A stretch of DNA of 64,000 nucleotides from Limnohabitans sp. MMS-10A-178 (GCF_003063375.1 NZ_NERY01000001.1:682001-746000), one strand, 5' to 3'. Numbered from the stretch's first letter, positions 40,937-51,467 are shown. Translations and numbers: made by a program. The notes: generated by a model from the letters alone, not told the origin.

Positions 40937-42346
40937 ATGGCTGAATTCAAGGAAATTTCCCCCAACGCCTCTGCTGGCGAAAAACTCATGAACTGGGTTG
41001 ATAACCGCTTCCCAGCAACTTCGTTGTTCAAAGCTCACATGAGCGAGTACTACGCATCCAAAAATTTGAACATTTGGTATGTGTTTGGCGCCTTGTCATT
41101 GCTCGTGCTCGTCATCCAAATCGTCACTGGCATTTTCTTGGTGATGCATTACAAACCTGACGCCGATTTGGCGTTTGCCTCCGTCGAGTACATCATGCGC
41201 GATGTGCCATGGGGTTGGCTCATTCGCTACATGCACTCCACGGGCGCTTCTGCGTTCTTCGTGGTGGTTTACTTGCACATGTTCCGCGGTCTCATGTACG
41301 GCAGCTATCGCAAGCCCCGTGAACTGGTTTGGATTTTCGGTTGCGCTATTTTCTTGTGCCTCATGGCCGAAGCTTTCATGGGCTACTTGTTGCCTTGGGG
41401 CCAAATGTCCTACTGGGGCGCCCAAGTGATTGTCAACTTGTTCTCTGCCATTCCCTTCATTGGTCCCGATTTGGCTTTGCTCATTCGCGGCGACTTCGTG
41501 GTGGGCGATGCTACTTTGAACCGCTTCTTCAGCTTCCACGTCATTGCAGTGCCTTTGGTTCTGTTGGGCTTGGTGGTGGCGCACATCATTGCGTTGCACG
41601 AAGTGGGCTCCAATAATCCCGATGGTGTTGAAATCAAGGCTCCCGGTGCACCCAAGGATGCCAATGGTCATCCCTTAGATGGCATTCCATTCCATCCTTA
41701 CTACACCGTGCACGACATCTTCTCTGTCAGCATTTTCCTCATGGTGTTCTCCGCCATTGTGTTCTTTGCGCCCGAGTTTGGTGGCTACTTCTTGGAGTAC
41801 AACAACTTCATCCCAGCCGACCCGCTCAAGACACCTCTGCACATTGCGCCAGTTTGGTACTTCACACCTTACTACTCCATGTTGCGCGCCATCACTGGCG
41901 AGATGATGTATGTCCTCATCGCTTGCGTCTTGCTGGGTGCATTTTTGGCAGTCAAAAACAACGCCATGCCCACTATTCTCAAAGCAGGTGTTGTTGGCGG
42001 CGCAGTGGTCATTTCTGCCCTCATGTACGGCATTGATGCCAAGTTCTGGGGTGTGGTGGTCATGGGTGGTGCGGTCATCATCATGTTCTTCTTGCCTTGG
42101 CTTGACCACAGTCCTGTCAAATCAATTCGTTACCGTCCCGACTGGCACAAGTATGTGTACGCCGTGTTCGTCATTGACTTCTTGATCTTGGGCTATTTGG
42201 GTGTGCAACCGCCTTCACCCATCGGTGAGCGTGTTTCCCAAGTGGGCACGATGTTCTATTTCGGCTTCTTCTTGCTCATGCCTTGGTGGAGCAAGTTGGG
42301 TACACCTAAGCCTGTACCTGACCGCGTCACTTTCGTTGCGCACTAA
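40937..42346 (+). CDS. petB: Ubiquinol-cytochrome c reductase cytochrome b subunit
   Basis: Cytochrome b of the bc1 complex, 469 residues, eight membrane segments, carrying two b hemes and both quinone sites. Heme ligands fall in RYMHSTGASAFFVVVYLHMFRG and FHVIAVPLVLLGLVVAHI; the GYLLPWGQMSYWGAQVI and the quinol-oxidation PEWY-like region, seen here as IAPVWYF, are recognisable. Note that the last reads PVWY rather than the usual PEWY. Start at MAEFKE, with the earlier in-frame start less likely. Confidence 0.97.
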   Translation: MAEFKEISPNASAGEKLMNWVDNRFPATSLFKAHMSEYYASKNLNIWYVFGALSLLVLVIQIVTGIFLVMHYKPDADLAFASVEYIMRDVPWGWLIRYMHSTGASAFFVVVYLHMFRGLMYGSYRKPRELVWIFGCAIFLCLMAEAFMGYLLPWGQMSYWGAQVIVNLFSAIPFIGPDLALLIRGDFVVGDATLNRFFSFHVIAVPLVLLGLVVAHIIALHEVGSNNPDGVEIKAPGAPKDANGHPLDGIPFHPYYTVHDIFSVSIFLMVFSAIVFFAPEFGGYFLEYNNFIPADPLKTPLHIAPVWYFTPYYSMLRAITGEMMYVLIACVLLGAFLAVKNNAMPTILKAGVVGGAVVISALMYGIDAKFWGVVVMGGAVIIMFFLPWLDHSPVKSIRYRPDWHKYVYAVFVIDFLILGYLGVQPPSPIGERVSQVGTMFYFGFFLLMPWWSKLGTPKPVPDRVTFVAH

Positions 42347-42364
42347 GCCCAGGAGTATTTGGAA

Positions 42365-43132
42365 ATGAAATCAATTCAAAAATTGGCACTGGCTTTGTGC
42401 TTGGTTTTGTCAAGTATCACGGGTGCACATGCTGCGGGCGGCAACACCATCCCTTGGGACAAAGCGCCCGGTAAAACCAATGACCTCGCTTCTTTGCAAA
42501 ACGGCGCCAAGTTGTTTGTCAACTATTGCCTGAACTGCCACTCTGCAGCCTTCATGCGTTACAACCGCTTGCAAGACATTGGCTTAACCAACCAGCAGAT
42601 CAAAGACAACCTTTTGTTCACCACCGACAAAGTGGGGGCAACCATGAAGGTCAATTCTGATCCCAAGCAAGTCAAAGACTGGTTTGGTGCAGTGCCCCCC
42701 GATCTGACATTGGTGGCTCGTTCACGTTCTGGCAAAGATGGCACGGGTGCAGACTACCTCTATACCTACCTTCGCACTTACTATCGCGATGAAACCAAAC
42801 CCACTGGTTGGAACAATTTGGCCTTCCCCAACGTCGGTATGCCCAACCCGTTCTGGGAGCTGCAAGGTGAGCGTTCGCCAGTTTATGAAGAGCGTCAATC
42901 GCATGGACAAGCGGTACAAGTATTTACAGGTTGGAAAACTGAAAAGCCCGGCACCCTCACACCTCTGCAATACGATCAAGCGATTGGCGATTTGGTCAAC
43001 TACTTGCAATGGATGGCTGAGCCTGGGCAAAATACCCGCATGCGCATTGGCGTTTGGGTCTTGATTTTCTTGTCTATCTTCACTTTCATTGCATGGCGCT
43101 TGAACGCTGCATATTGGAAAGACATCAAGTAA
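42365..43132 (+). CDS. petC: Ubiquinol-cytochrome c reductase cytochrome c1
   Basis: Cytochrome c1, 255 residues: a cleaved signal peptide (ending near GAHA), one c-type heme site CLNCH, a periplasmic domain and a C-terminal membrane anchor (IGVWVLIFLSIFTFIAWRL). A Met axial ligand is probably in the region after SPVYEER, or MAEPGQNT; not decided. AGGAG precedes the start. Last gene of petABC, followed by two hairpins. Confidence 0.96.
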   Translation: MKSIQKLALALCLVLSSITGAHAAGGNTIPWDKAPGKTNDLASLQNGAKLFVNYCLNCHSAAFMRYNRLQDIGLTNQQIKDNLLFTTDKVGATMKVNSDPKQVKDWFGAVPPDLTLVARSRSGKDGTGADYLYTYLRTYYRDETKPTGWNNLAFPNVGMPNPFWELQGERSPVYEERQSHGQAVQVFTGWKTEKPGTLTPLQYDQAIGDLVNYLQWMAEPGQNTRMRIGVWVLIFLSIFTFIAWRLNAAYWKDIK

Positions 43133-43141
43133 CAACTCGTT

Positions 43142-43208
43142 ATTCGGGCCTATGCCCGAATTGATGGAGTGGGCAGGCCTGCCAACCCGGTGGCTTCCCA
43201 CTCTTTTT
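43142..43208 (+). terminator. Double hairpin terminator after petC
   Basis: Two stems in the 96-base gap before sspA: ATTCGGGC/GCCCGAAT (43142-43161, loop CTAT) and GAGTGGG/CCCACTC (43167-43203) with an inner GGC-rich hairpin, followed by TTTTTGATTTTT. The second has the T-tail of an intrinsic terminator. Confidence 0.65.
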
Positions 43209-43228
43209 GATTTTTAGGAGCCTTCACC

Positions 43229-43840
43229 ATGATGGTGCTTTATTCAGGTACAACCTGCCCTTTCTCTCACCGTTGCCGTTTTGTGTTGTTTGAAAAAGGC
43301 ATGGACTTTGAAATTCGCGATGTCGATTTGTACAACAAGCCAGAAGACATCAACGTCATGAACCCCTATGGCCAAGTGCCTATTCTGGTGGAACGCGATT
43401 TGATTTTGTACGAGTCCAACATCATCAACGAATACATTGATGAGCGCTTCCCTCATCCACAGCTCATGCCCGGCGACCCCGTCGACCGTGCACGCGTTCG
43501 CTTGTTCTTGCTCAACTTTGAAAAAGAGTTGTTCACGCATGTGGCCACCCTGGAAAACCGCACACTCAAGGGAAACGACAAAGCTTTGGAAAAAGCCCGC
43601 GCGCACATCCGCGACCGCTTGACCCAATTGGCGCCTGTGTTCTTGAAAAACAAATTCATGCTGGGCGACAACTTCTCCATGCTTGATGTGGCCATTGCAC
43701 CCTTGCTCTGGCGCCTCGACTTTTACGGCATCGACCTCAGCAAAAATGCTGCGCCTTTGCTCAAGTATGCAGAACGCATCTTCTCTCGCCCTGCCTACAT
43801 TGAGGCACTCACTCCTTCCGAAAAGGTCATGCGCAAGTAA
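43229..43840 (+). CDS. sspA: Stringent starvation protein A (GST-like)
   Basis: Glutathione-S-transferase-fold protein, 203 residues, that in Escherichia coli binds RNA polymerase and helps cells survive starvation and acid. N-terminal LYSGTTCPFSHRCRFVLFEKGMDFEI is the thioredoxin-like domain; NPYGQVPILVERDLILYESNIINEYIDERFPHPQLMPGDP is the strongly conserved SspA block. Ribosome site TAGGAG. The petABC-sspA-sspB order is widely conserved. Confidence 0.95.
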   Translation: MMVLYSGTTCPFSHRCRFVLFEKGMDFEIRDVDLYNKPEDINVMNPYGQVPILVERDLILYESNIINEYIDERFPHPQLMPGDPVDRARVRLFLLNFEKELFTHVATLENRTLKGNDKALEKARAHIRDRLTQLAPVFLKNKFMLGDNFSMLDVAIAPLLWRLDFYGIDLSKNAAPLLKYAERIFSRPAYIEALTPSEKVMRK

Positions 43841-43877
43841 TTGGCTGTTTGCGGAATCATTTGTAAATGAGATTTTT

Positions 43878-44354
43878 ATGGTGATGAACGCACTTGAATC
43901 TCCCTCTACGCGCCCGTACCTTATTCGGGCGATGTATGAGTGGTGTACTGATCACTCTTTCACGCCCTATGTGGCGGTCAAAGTGGACGGTTCTGTTCAA
44001 GTACCCCGTGAATTTGTGCAAGGTGGTGAGATCGTGCTCAACATCAGTTTTGATGCCACAAGTTCTTTGCAGTTGGGCAATGAGTTCATCGAATTCAAAG
44101 CCCGGTTTGGTGGCAAGCCCTGTGACATCATGGTGCCTATCCATCGCGTCATGGCCATCTATGCACGTGAAAATGGCCAGGGCATGTCCTTTCCTGTCAC
44201 AGACTCTCCCATGGGAGCTACGGTGGTTGGTATGGACAAGTTGCACAAGGTGCCGGATGCGGCTTCGTCTGTATCCGCATCTTCATCTGCCAGTGATGCA
44301 GACAAACCTGAGCCACCTCCGCCGTCGCGGCCCACGCTTACCAGAATCAAATAA
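43878..44354 (+). CDS. sspB: ClpXP specificity-enhancing factor SspB
   Basis: Adaptor that delivers ssrA-tagged proteins to ClpXP, 158 residues. The folded domain (RPYLIRAMYEWCTDHSFTPYVAV, ISFDATSSLQLGNEFIEFKARFGG) is followed by a flexible Ser/Pro-rich linker and the C-terminal RPTLTRIK, which fits the ClpX-binding tail pattern of the family. The start could be 43878 or the ATG at 43884. It follows sspA by 37 bases. Confidence 0.94.
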   Translation: MVMNALESPSTRPYLIRAMYEWCTDHSFTPYVAVKVDGSVQVPREFVQGGEIVLNISFDATSSLQLGNEFIEFKARFGGKPCDIMVPIHRVMAIYARENGQGMSFPVTDSPMGATVVGMDKLHKVPDAASSVSASSSASDADKPEPPPPSRPTLTRIK

Positions 44355-44418
44355 GCGCAGCCAAAAACCCAGCACTTGTCTGCAAAACAGCTGATTATTG
44401 ACTTACAATTCAGCCCGT

Positions 44419-44494
44419 GCCGCTTTAGCTCAGTTGGTAGAGCAACCGCCTTGTAAGCGGTAGGTCGTCAGTTCGAATCCGACAAGCGGCACCA
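44419..44494 (+). tRNA. tRNA-Thr (UGU anticodon)
   Basis: A complete 76-base cloverleaf. The acceptor stem GCCGCTT/AAGCGGC pairs over 7 bases, the anticodon stem ACCGC/GCGGT encloses loop CTTGTAA with anticodon TGT (reads ACA), the T-loop is GTTCGAATC, and the CCA end is encoded. It lies between sspB and dciA and is followed by its own strong terminator. Confidence 0.97.
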
Positions 44495-44499
44495 TTTTG

Positions 44500-44528
44500 A
44501 AAACCAGCTTTTTAGCTGGTTTTTTTTC
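44500..44528 (+). terminator. Intrinsic terminator after tRNA-Thr
   Basis: AAAACCAGCT/AGCTGGTTTT stem of 10 pairs with a TTTT loop and a run of eleven T residues (44519-44527 area), starting six bases after the tRNA. It also lies downstream of the convergent dciA gene. Confidence 0.9.
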
Positions 44529-44562
44529 GCCTGAATTTTGCAAGCCTAGAAGCCAAACGCTT

Positions 44563-44871
44563 TCAGCGGGGGTTTTGAAGTATTTTCAGCCGAATTTTTT
44601 CAACGCCATGCCCGTGGCTGTTCAAGTGAGCTTGAAGGGCTGGCAGCATCTGCCTCAGTTTGGCGGCGGCGGCATTGGAATTGACCAGCAAGCACCATTC
44701 AGAGCCTTCAATGGGCCCCGCCTGGATGGCATTTCGCAAGGGATCAGGTATGAGCGTTTGCAGGCTTTTGAGCCTCAGGCTCGACTCTCGGGTGAGCTCC
44801 GTCAGGCGCGCCAAACTGGGCGATTCCTGGGCGGCTTCCATGAGCGTGATTGCCTGATTGATTTTTGCCAT
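44563..44871 (-). CDS. dciA: DciA-like (DUF721) protein
   Basis: Small protein of 102 residues with the DUF721/DciA pattern: basic helix near the N-terminus and the core LIPDPLRNAIQAGPIEGSEWCLLVNSNAAAAKLRQMLPALQAHL. DciA loads or supports the replicative helicase DnaB in bacteria lacking DnaC. Its place next to secA is conserved in many betaproteobacteria. Sequence length is within the family range; the assignment rests on this core and position. Confidence 0.82.
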   Translation of the reverse strand: MAKINQAITLMEAAQESPSLARLTELTRESSLRLKSLQTLIPDPLRNAIQAGPIEGSEWCLLVNSNAAAAKLRQMLPALQAHLNSHGHGVEKIRLKILQNPR

Positions 44872-45047
44872 GCCGCCATTATGCGAGAGCCCTGTGAATC
44901 TGAGGTAAATAAGGAAAATCTGGTCGAACTCAGCAGTTAAAATGGCGCATTCACTTGCGCTCTGAGCGCGGGTGCTTTTGAATCCACTTTAAGACAGGAT
45001 TTTCGGGCCGGTCTTTGCTTTATTGGCATAGACATACCCGTGTCACC

Positions 45048-47786
45048 ATGGCGATCAATTTTCTTACCAAAATTTTCGGCAGTCGCAACGACCGCACGAT
45101 CAAACAGTACCGCAAAACTGTGGTGCTCATCAATGGCTTAGAAGCTCAGTACGAAGCTTTAAGCGATGAACAATTGCGTGCCAAAACCGATGAGTTTCGT
45201 ACTCGGGTGGCGCAAGGTGAAACTTTGGACAAAATTTTGCCCGAAGCTTTTGCAGTGGTCCGTGAGGGCTCCAAGCGTGTCATGAAGATGCGCCACTTTG
45301 ATGTGCAAATGTTGGGCGGTATTTCTCTGCACAAAGGCAAGATTTCTGAAATGGGCACCGGTGAGGGCAAAACCTTGACAGCCACTCTGGCGGTGTACTT
45401 GAATGCATTGCCTGGCAAAGGCGTGCATGTGGTCACGGTCAACGATTACTTGGCCAGCCGCGATGCACAGTGGATGGGCAAGCTCTACAACTTTTTGGGC
45501 ATGAGTGTTGGTATCAACTTGTCACAGCTCTCGCGCGAAGAAAAGCAGGCCGCCTACAACTCAGACATCACGTACGGCACCAACAACGAATTTGGCTTTG
45601 ACTATCTGCGCGACAACATGGTCTATGAAGCCAAAGACCGTGTACAGCGCAGCCTCAACTACGCCATCGTCGACGAAGTTGATTCTATTTTGATTGACGA
45701 GGCGCGCACGCCGCTCATCATCAGCGGTCAAGCCGACGATCACACCGCGCAATACCAAGCCATGAATCAAGTGGTGCCCATGCTGACGCGCCAAGAAGGT
45801 GAAGCAGATCCGCGCACAGGTGAGGGCATTACCAAGCCAGGCGATTTCACGGTTGACGAAAAATCACACCAAGTGTTCTTGACCGAACAGGGTCATGAAA
45901 AGGCCGAAAGCATTTTGGCCAGCGCAGGGCTCATCCCTGAAGGCGCAAGTCTTTATGACCCCGCCAACATTGCGCTCATGCATCATCTCACGGCAGCCTT
46001 GCGTGCCAATCACATCTACCACCGCGATCAGCACTATGTGGTGCAAGATGGCGAGATTGTGATCGTCGACGAGTTCACTGGCCGACTCATGACGGGTCGC
46101 CGCTGGAGCGATGGATTGCACCAAGCGGTCGAAGCCAAAGAAGGTGTGGCCATTCAGGCTGAAAACCAAACCATGGCTTCCATCACCTTCCAAAACTACT
46201 TCCGTTTGTATGGCAAGTTGGGTGGCATGACCGGTACAGCCGACACCGAAGCATACGAGTTCCAAGAAATTTATGGTTTGGAAACCGTGGTCATTCCACC
46301 AAACCGCGTCAGCCGCCGACAAGACCAACTCGATCGCGTTTACAAATCGGCGCCAGAAAAATACAACGCTGCCATTGCTGACATTCGCGAATGTTTTGAG
46401 CGTGGCCAACCGGTGTTGGTAGGCACCACCTCCATTGAAAATTCAGAACTCATTTCTGAATTGCTCACCAAAGCCAAGTTACCTCATCAGGTGCTCAATG
46501 CCAAGCAACATGCACGCGAGGCCGACATCATTGCCCAAGCAGGCCGCCCTGGCATGATCACCATTGCCACCAACATGGCAGGCCGCGGCACCGACATTGT
46601 GCTGGGCGGTAACATTGAAAAAGACATTCAGGCTATTGAGTTCGATGAGAATTTAAACGAAACCGATCGTCAATCGAAAGTGGCAGCCATGCGCACCGAG
46701 TGGCTCACGGTGCATGAGCAAGTGAAGTCTTTGGGTGGCTTGCGCATCATTGCCACTGAGCGCCATGAGTCACGCCGTATTGACAATCAATTGCGCGGTC
46801 GATCTGGCCGTCAGGGCGACCCAGGCTCTTCGCGTTTTTACCTGAGCTTGGACGATCCACTCATGCGCATTTTTGCGGGCGATCGGGTGCGCGCCATCAT
46901 GGACCGCCTCAAAATGCCCGAAGGCGAAGCCATTGAAGCCGGCATGGTGACGCGCAGCATTGAAAGCGCGCAGCGCAAAGTAGAGGCGCGCAACTTTGAC
47001 ACGCGCAAACAATTGCTCGAATACGATGATGTGTCTAACGATCAGCGCAAGGTTATTTACCAACAGCGCAACGATATCTTGGATGCCGCCGAAATGGACG
47101 CCCAAATCACGGGACTGCGCGAGGGTTGTTTCACAGACCTGGTGCGCCAGTATGTACCAGTAGAAAGCGTAGAAGAGCAGTGGGACTTGGTGAGCCTAGA
47201 GCGTGTACTCAGAGACGATTGGCAAATTGAATTGCCGCTGCGCGAAAAAGTAGCGGCCGCCACGGCCATCACAGATGAAGAAATTTTGGAAATGGTTGTG
47301 CAAGCAGCCAACAATGTCTTCAAAGAAAAATTGGATGTAGTGGGTGTTGAAAACTTTGTGCCGTTCCAGCGGGTGGTGTTGTTGCAAAGCATCGACACAC
47401 ACTGGCGCGAGCACCTGAGCTCCTTAGACTATTTGCGCCAAGGTATTCATTTGCGAGGTTATGCGCAGAAGCAACCGAAGCAGGAGTACAAACGCGAAGC
47501 CTTTGAACTGTTTGGTCAATTGCTTGACTCTGTGAAAAATGAAGTCACACGCATTTTGATGAACGTCAAAATTGAATCACCTGCGCAAATTGAAGAAGCG
47601 GCGCAAGTCTTGGAGGAGCGTGCTGAAAACATCAGCAATGTCACCTACACCGCGCCGGATGAAAAAGGCGAGCCGCAAACTCAATCAGATTCCCCAAGTG
47701 CGGTGTTCGCGCCTGTGGGTCGCAACGAACCCTGCCCGTGCGGCAGTGGTAAAAAATACAAGTTCTGCCACGGCAAATTGGCATAA
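45048..47786 (+). CDS. secA: Preprotein translocase ATPase SecA
   Basis: Motor ATPase of the Sec pathway, 912 residues, cytosol and inner membrane. N-terminal [19 protein letters not shown]; Walker A in [18 protein letters not shown]-type Walker B in [20 protein letters not shown], the preprotein cross-linking domain, second nucleotide domain with [14 protein letters not shown], the helical scaffold, and a C-terminal zinc-binding tail [14 protein letters not shown]. Start at MAINFL (45048). The 176 bases upstream, shared with the divergent dciA, show no clear secM-like gene. Confidence 0.98.
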   Translation: MAINFLTKIFGSRNDRTIKQYRKTVVLINGLEAQYEALSDEQLRAKTDEFRTRVAQGETLDKILPEAFAVVREGSKRVMKMRHFDVQMLGGISLHKGKISEMGTGEGKTLTATLAVYLNALPGKGVHVVTVNDYLASRDAQWMGKLYNFLGMSVGINLSQLSREEKQAAYNSDITYGTNNEFGFDYLRDNMVYEAKDRVQRSLNYAIVDEVDSILIDEARTPLIISGQADDHTAQYQAMNQVVPMLTRQEGEADPRTGEGITKPGDFTVDEKSHQVFLTEQGHEKAESILASAGLIPEGASLYDPANIALMHHLTAALRANHIYHRDQHYVVQDGEIVIVDEFTGRLMTGRRWSDGLHQAVEAKEGVAIQAENQTMASITFQNYFRLYGKLGGMTGTADTEAYEFQEIYGLETVVIPPNRVSRRQDQLDRVYKSAPEKYNAAIADIRECFERGQPVLVGTTSIENSELISELLTKAKLPHQVLNAKQHAREADIIAQAGRPGMITIATNMAGRGTDIVLGGNIEKDIQAIEFDENLNETDRQSKVAAMRTEWLTVHEQVKSLGGLRIIATERHESRRIDNQLRGRSGRQGDPGSSRFYLSLDDPLMRIFAGDRVRAIMDRLKMPEGEAIEAGMVTRSIESAQRKVEARNFDTRKQLLEYDDVSNDQRKVIYQQRNDILDAAEMDAQITGLREGCFTDLVRQYVPVESVEEQWDLVSLERVLRDDWQIELPLREKVAAATAITDEEILEMVVQAANNVFKEKLDVVGVENFVPFQRVVLLQSIDTHWREHLSSLDYLRQGIHLRGYAQKQPKQEYKREAFELFGQLLDSVKNEVTRILMNVKIESPAQIEEAAQVLEERAENISNVTYTAPDEKGEPQTQSDSPSAVFAPVGRNEPCPCGSGKKYKFCHGKLA

Positions 47787-47807
47787 ACGCTTTTCTAAAG
47801 GGTTTTC

Positions 47808-49055
47808 ATGACAGTGAATCTTCAAGCACCCAAGCCCGCCGATGTGTTGGCTGTTCCGGGTGTTCGCTTGGGCATTGCTGAGGCAGGCGTTCGCAAGGTG
47901 GGGCGCAAAGACCTCACTGTCATTTTGTTGGATGAAGGCAGCGCTGTGTCGGGTGTCTTTACCCAAAACCGCTATTGCGCTGCCCCTGTCCAAGTGTGTC
48001 GCGAGCACTTGCAGCATGTTGATGTGGCCAATGCCAACACCCATATCCGCGCCTTGCTCATCAACACTGGCAATGCCAATGCCGGCACCGGTGCCAAAGG
48101 CATGGCCGACGCGCGTGCGACGGCCGAAGCATTGGCCCAATTGCTCAAAGTTAAGCCACAACAAATCTTGCCTTTTTCAACGGGCGTGATCATGGAGAAC
48201 TTGCCAGTGGACCGCATCGTGGCGGGCCTGCCCGCGGCCATTGCAGATGCGCAAACCCAGCACTGGGCCAAGGCTGCAGAAGGCATCATGACCACCGACA
48301 CTGTGCCCAAGGCCTACAGCGCGCAAGTGGTGTTGTCTGGTCAAACGGTCACCATCACGGGTATTAGCAAAGGTGCTGGCATGATTCGCCCCAACATGGC
48401 CACCATGTTGGGCTTCTTGGCCACCGATGCCAACATCGACCCAGCCTTGTTGCCTGCATTGGCCACCGACTTGGCCAATGCCTCCTTCAACCGCATCACC
48501 ATCGACGGCGATACCTCCACCAACGATTCCTTCATTGTGATGGCCACGCGCAAAGCAGCGCACGCGGCCATCACATCTTGGGATTCGGCTGATGGCAAAG
48601 CCTTGCGCATTGCCATGATGTCTGTCGCGCAAAAATTGGCGCATGCCATTGTGCGAGACGGTGAAGGCGCCACCAAGTTCATCACCATTCGTGTTGAGGG
48701 CGGCAAAACTTCGGAAGAATGTCGATTGGCTGCCTATGCCATAGCGCACTCGCCTTTGGTTAAAACAGCTTTCTTTGCCAGCGACCCCAACTTAGGCCGC
48801 ATCTTGGCCGCAGTCGGCTACGCAGGCATACACGATCTCGATCAAGACTTGATTGGACTGCACCTTGACGATGTGTGCGTGGTGAAAAACGGTGGTCGCA
48901 ATCCAGATTACCAAGAGGCCGATGGCCAGCGTGTCATGAAGCAAAGTGAAATTACCATCAAAGTGTCATTGGGCCGCGGAAATGCAGCAGACACCGTTTG
49001 GACCTGCGATTTAAGCCACGACTATGTTTCCATCAACGCAGACTACCGATCATGA
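47808..49055 (+). CDS. argJ: Bifunctional ornithine acetyltransferase/N-acetylglutamate synthase
   Basis: Arginine biosynthesis enzyme of 415 residues that recycles the acetyl group between acetylornithine and glutamate. It is made as a precursor and cleaves itself before the nucleophile Thr199 in [18 protein letters not shown]. The N-terminal [17 protein letters not shown] and [15 protein letters not shown] blocks are conserved. Whether it also uses acetyl-CoA (bifunctional) is not readable. Ribosome site AAAGGG. It overlaps the next gene by four bases. Confidence 0.96.
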   Translation: MTVNLQAPKPADVLAVPGVRLGIAEAGVRKVGRKDLTVILLDEGSAVSGVFTQNRYCAAPVQVCREHLQHVDVANANTHIRALLINTGNANAGTGAKGMADARATAEALAQLLKVKPQQILPFSTGVIMENLPVDRIVAGLPAAIADAQTQHWAKAAEGIMTTDTVPKAYSAQVVLSGQTVTITGISKGAGMIRPNMATMLGFLATDANIDPALLPALATDLANASFNRITIDGDTSTNDSFIVMATRKAAHAAITSWDSADGKALRIAMMSVAQKLAHAIVRDGEGATKFITIRVEGGKTSEECRLAAYAIAHSPLVKTAFFASDPNLGRILAAVGYAGIHDLDQDLIGLHLDDVCVVKNGGRNPDYQEADGQRVMKQSEITIKVSLGRGNAADTVWTCDLSHDYVSINADYRS

Positions 49056-49948
49056 GCGCTGCAATTGAAAAGCTCTTGGAGCGCGCTGTGCTCGTGATGG
49101 AGCGCATTGAACGCGTCTTGCCGCAGCCCTTGAGTGAACCCCAGTGGGGTGAGGCCATTGCTTGGCGTTATCGCAAGCGTGCCTCTGGCCATGGCGTGTT
49201 AGAGCCTGTGCGCCATGTGTCCGACATGAATTTGGCTGACCTCCAAGAAATTGATGGGCAAAAAGAAAAGCTGCAACAAAACACCTTGCAATTTGTCAAA
49301 GGCTTGCCTGCCAACAACGTGCTTCTCACGGGTTCACGGGGCACCGGAAAGTCTTCCCTCATCAAAGCTTGTTTGAATGCTTATGCGTCACAAGGTTTGC
49401 GCCTCATTGAAGTTGACAAAGAAGACCTGACCGATTTGCCCGACATTGTCGATGTGGTCTCAGGCCAGCCCCAAAAATTCATCATCTTTTGCGATGACTT
49501 GAGTTTTGAAGATGGTGAAGGTGGTTACAAGGCTTTGAAATCGATTCTCGATGGTTCGGTGGCGGCATCTACACCCAATGTGCTCATTTATGCCACCAGC
49601 AACCGCCGTCACTTGTTGCCAGAGCATATGAAGGACAACCTCACTTACACGCACACCGAAGACGGTGAGGTGCATCCCGGTGAGGTCATTGAAGAAAAAA
49701 TTTCTTTGTCTGAGCGCTTTGGTTTGTGGATCAGTTTTTACCCGTTCTCTCAAGAAGAATACCTCACCATCGTGGCGCAGTGGCTGCGCTCATTGGGCGC
49801 CACTGAGGCTGTGATTCAATCTTCTGGCCCCGAAGCACTGGTCTGGGCACTCGAGAGAGGGTCCCGAAGCGGCCGTGTGGCGTATCAGTTTGCGCGCGAT
49901 TATGTGGGTCGCATGGGGCAGGGTGCTTCTACTCAGCGATCTTTATGA
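49052..49948 (+). CDS. DUF815 AAA-type ATPase
   Basis: P-loop ATPase of the DUF815 family, 298 residues. Walker A is [13 protein letters not shown], Walker [26 protein letters not shown], sensor 1 [15 protein letters not shown]; the N-terminus is helical. The family has no firm function but is commonly placed between argJ and mutT in betaproteobacteria, as here. Start overlaps argJ (ATGA), and its end overlaps mutT. Confidence 0.92.
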   Translation: MSAAIEKLLERAVLVMERIERVLPQPLSEPQWGEAIAWRYRKRASGHGVLEPVRHVSDMNLADLQEIDGQKEKLQQNTLQFVKGLPANNVLLTGSRGTGKSSLIKACLNAYASQGLRLIEVDKEDLTDLPDIVDVVSGQPQKFIIFCDDLSFEDGEGGYKALKSILDGSVAASTPNVLIYATSNRRHLLPEHMKDNLTYTHTEDGEVHPGEVIEEKISLSERFGLWISFYPFSQEEYLTIVAQWLRSLGATEAVIQSSGPEALVWALERGSRSGRVAYQFARDYVGRMGQGASTQRSL

Positions 49949-50442
49949 CTGATGAGACGGCAGCCACGCCAACGCTTTTAGTGGCCGACGCACACCGCCA
50001 GCGTGATGGCAGTCAAGATCGAAAGACGGTCGATGTGGCTGTTGGTATCTTGATCAACGAGCACCAACAGTTTTTGCTTACATCAAGGCCCGCAGGCAAA
50101 GTCTACGAAGGTTATTGGGAGTTTCCGGGCGGCAAGCTGGAGGCCAACGAAACAGTGGCACAAGCTTTAACACGCGAACTCGAAGAAGAGTTGGGTTTGA
50201 AAATTGGTGACGTTCAAATGTGGCGTCAACAATTGGTGGACTACCCGCATGCTCTGGTCAGACTCAACTTTTGCAAAGTTCACAGTTGGCAGGGCAACTT
50301 AGAAATGCGCGAAGGACAACAGTTTGCTTGGCAAAGCTTGCCCCTGAATGTGGTGCCGGTATTGCCAGGTACAGTGCCTGTTTTGACTTGGTTGGCTGAA
50401 GAGCGTGGCTTTCTAGGAGCCACACACCCAGCTTCTAGCTGA
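49945..50442 (+). CDS. mutT: 8-oxo-dGTP diphosphatase MutT
   Basis: Nudix hydrolase of 165 residues that removes mutagenic 8-oxo-dGTP from the nucleotide pool. The Nudix box is complete: G-K-L-E at the start of GGKLEANETVAQALTRELEEELGL. Other typical parts are VAVGILINEHQQFLLTSRPAGKVYEGYWEFPGG. An N-terminal extension of about 25 residues precedes the first strand. It converges on yacG with six bases between. Confidence 0.93.
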   Translation: MTDETAATPTLLVADAHRQRDGSQDRKTVDVAVGILINEHQQFLLTSRPAGKVYEGYWEFPGGKLEANETVAQALTRELEEELGLKIGDVQMWRQQLVDYPHALVRLNFCKVHSWQGNLEMREGQQFAWQSLPLNVVPVLPGTVPVLTWLAEERGFLGATHPASS

Positions 50443-50448
50443 GCACCA

Positions 50449-50655
50449 TCACTGCAGCTTGGGATCGCCAAAATTGTCTTGATCGGAGGGTGTGTCTTCG
50501 GGCACTCTGAAGCTCTCATTGGCCCATGCACCCAGATCAATACCCTTGCAACGCGCGCTGCAAAATGGACGATAAGCGTTTTGTGAGCTGAACAAACTGG
50601 GGCCACCACAGGTGGGGCATTTCACTTGTTTGGGCTTGGCAGATGGCTCGCTCAT
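50449..50655 (-). CDS. yacG: DNA gyrase inhibitor YacG
   Basis: Small zinc protein of 68 residues that binds GyrB and inhibits gyrase in Escherichia coli. The four zinc ligands are Cys13, Cys16, Cys32 and Cys36 (CPTC...PFCSARC), followed by KGIDLGAWANESFRVP, a family signature. It lies 34 bases after zapD on the same strand. Confidence 0.94.
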   Translation of the reverse strand: MSEPSAKPKQVKCPTCGGPSLFSSQNAYRPFCSARCKGIDLGAWANESFRVPEDTPSDQDNFGDPKLQ

Positions 50656-50689
50656 GGGTCTCTCACCAGATTCAAAAAGGGTCTGCGTT

Positions 50690-51445
50690 TTAAGAGCAGA
50701 GTGTCATTTCAAAGGGTGTGTCTTCTTTGCTGGCAAGCAGTTTGCCATCGGCTTGTTGTTGCATGAGGCGAATGACCACCAACAAACGGTTGCAGCTGAT
50801 TTCTGGCGTGAGATTCAAGCCGTCGTCGATGCGCAAGCGCAGCAATTGAAAATTGCGACCCTGTGGCAAATTTTGTTGCAGCTGACCGCCTGTGGCCATC
50901 ACCTTCTGGGTACTGCCAGATTCGCGCATCATTTTGAGAATGAGTTGAATGGCTTTGGCCAAAGGCGCAAAGTGCTGCGACCAGTTGTACAAATCGGCCT
51001 GCCTTGCATCGGGGGCATGGTGTTGCCACGCATGGTAGGCAGGCAAATCAAACTCGCAGGTGCCACCAGGAATGGCTGAGCGGCTTCGAATGCTGTTGAG
51101 GAACTCGCTCTCACTCAATGCGCTGCCCATTTTGCCAACCATGTTGTTGAGCGAGTCAAAGCGTTGATCGAGTTGTTCGATGATCAGGTCGAGTGCCTGC
51201 TCAGAAATGGAAGGGTTGCCACGGTAGCCGTTGAGTTGCTGTTTGTGCCGCTCGATGTCTTTGAGAATTTCTGACTTGAGCTCTGAGCGAGAAGCAACTT
51301 CCATGATTTCAAAAATCGTGGAAAGTGCGTAGTGGTGATCGAGGGCTTCGGATCGCTGGCTCAATTGGTTGAAGCGCGCAAACAAATGTTGCAAACGCAA
51401 ATAAGTTCGAGTGCGTTCGTTGAGGGGGTATTCGTAAAGTATCAC
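50690..51445 (-). CDS. zapD: Cell division protein ZapD
   Basis: FtsZ-binding, bundle-promoting cytosolic protein (former DUF1342), 251 residues. MILYEYPLNERTRTYLRLQHLF at the N-terminus and LSESEFLNSIRSRSAIPGGTCEFDLPAYHAW are the family hallmarks. It follows coaE, the conserved coaE-zapD-yacG group of beta- and gammaproteobacteria. Confidence 0.96.
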   Translation of the reverse strand: MILYEYPLNERTRTYLRLQHLFARFNQLSQRSEALDHHYALSTIFEIMEVASRSELKSEILKDIERHKQQLNGYRGNPSISEQALDLIIEQLDQRFDSLNNMVGKMGSALSESEFLNSIRSRSAIPGGTCEFDLPAYHAWQHHAPDARQADLYNWSQHFAPLAKAIQLILKMMRESGSTQKVMATGGQLQQNLPQGRNFQLLRLRIDDGLNLTPEISCNRLLVVIRLMQQQADGKLLASKEDTPFEMTLCS

Positions 51446-51467
51446 GCTGCGTCTTTCAGTGACAAGA

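Noticed and set aside
44872-45047. A secM-type regulator upstream of secA
   Set aside because: The short frames in the 176-base gap lack a signal peptide and an arrest motif.
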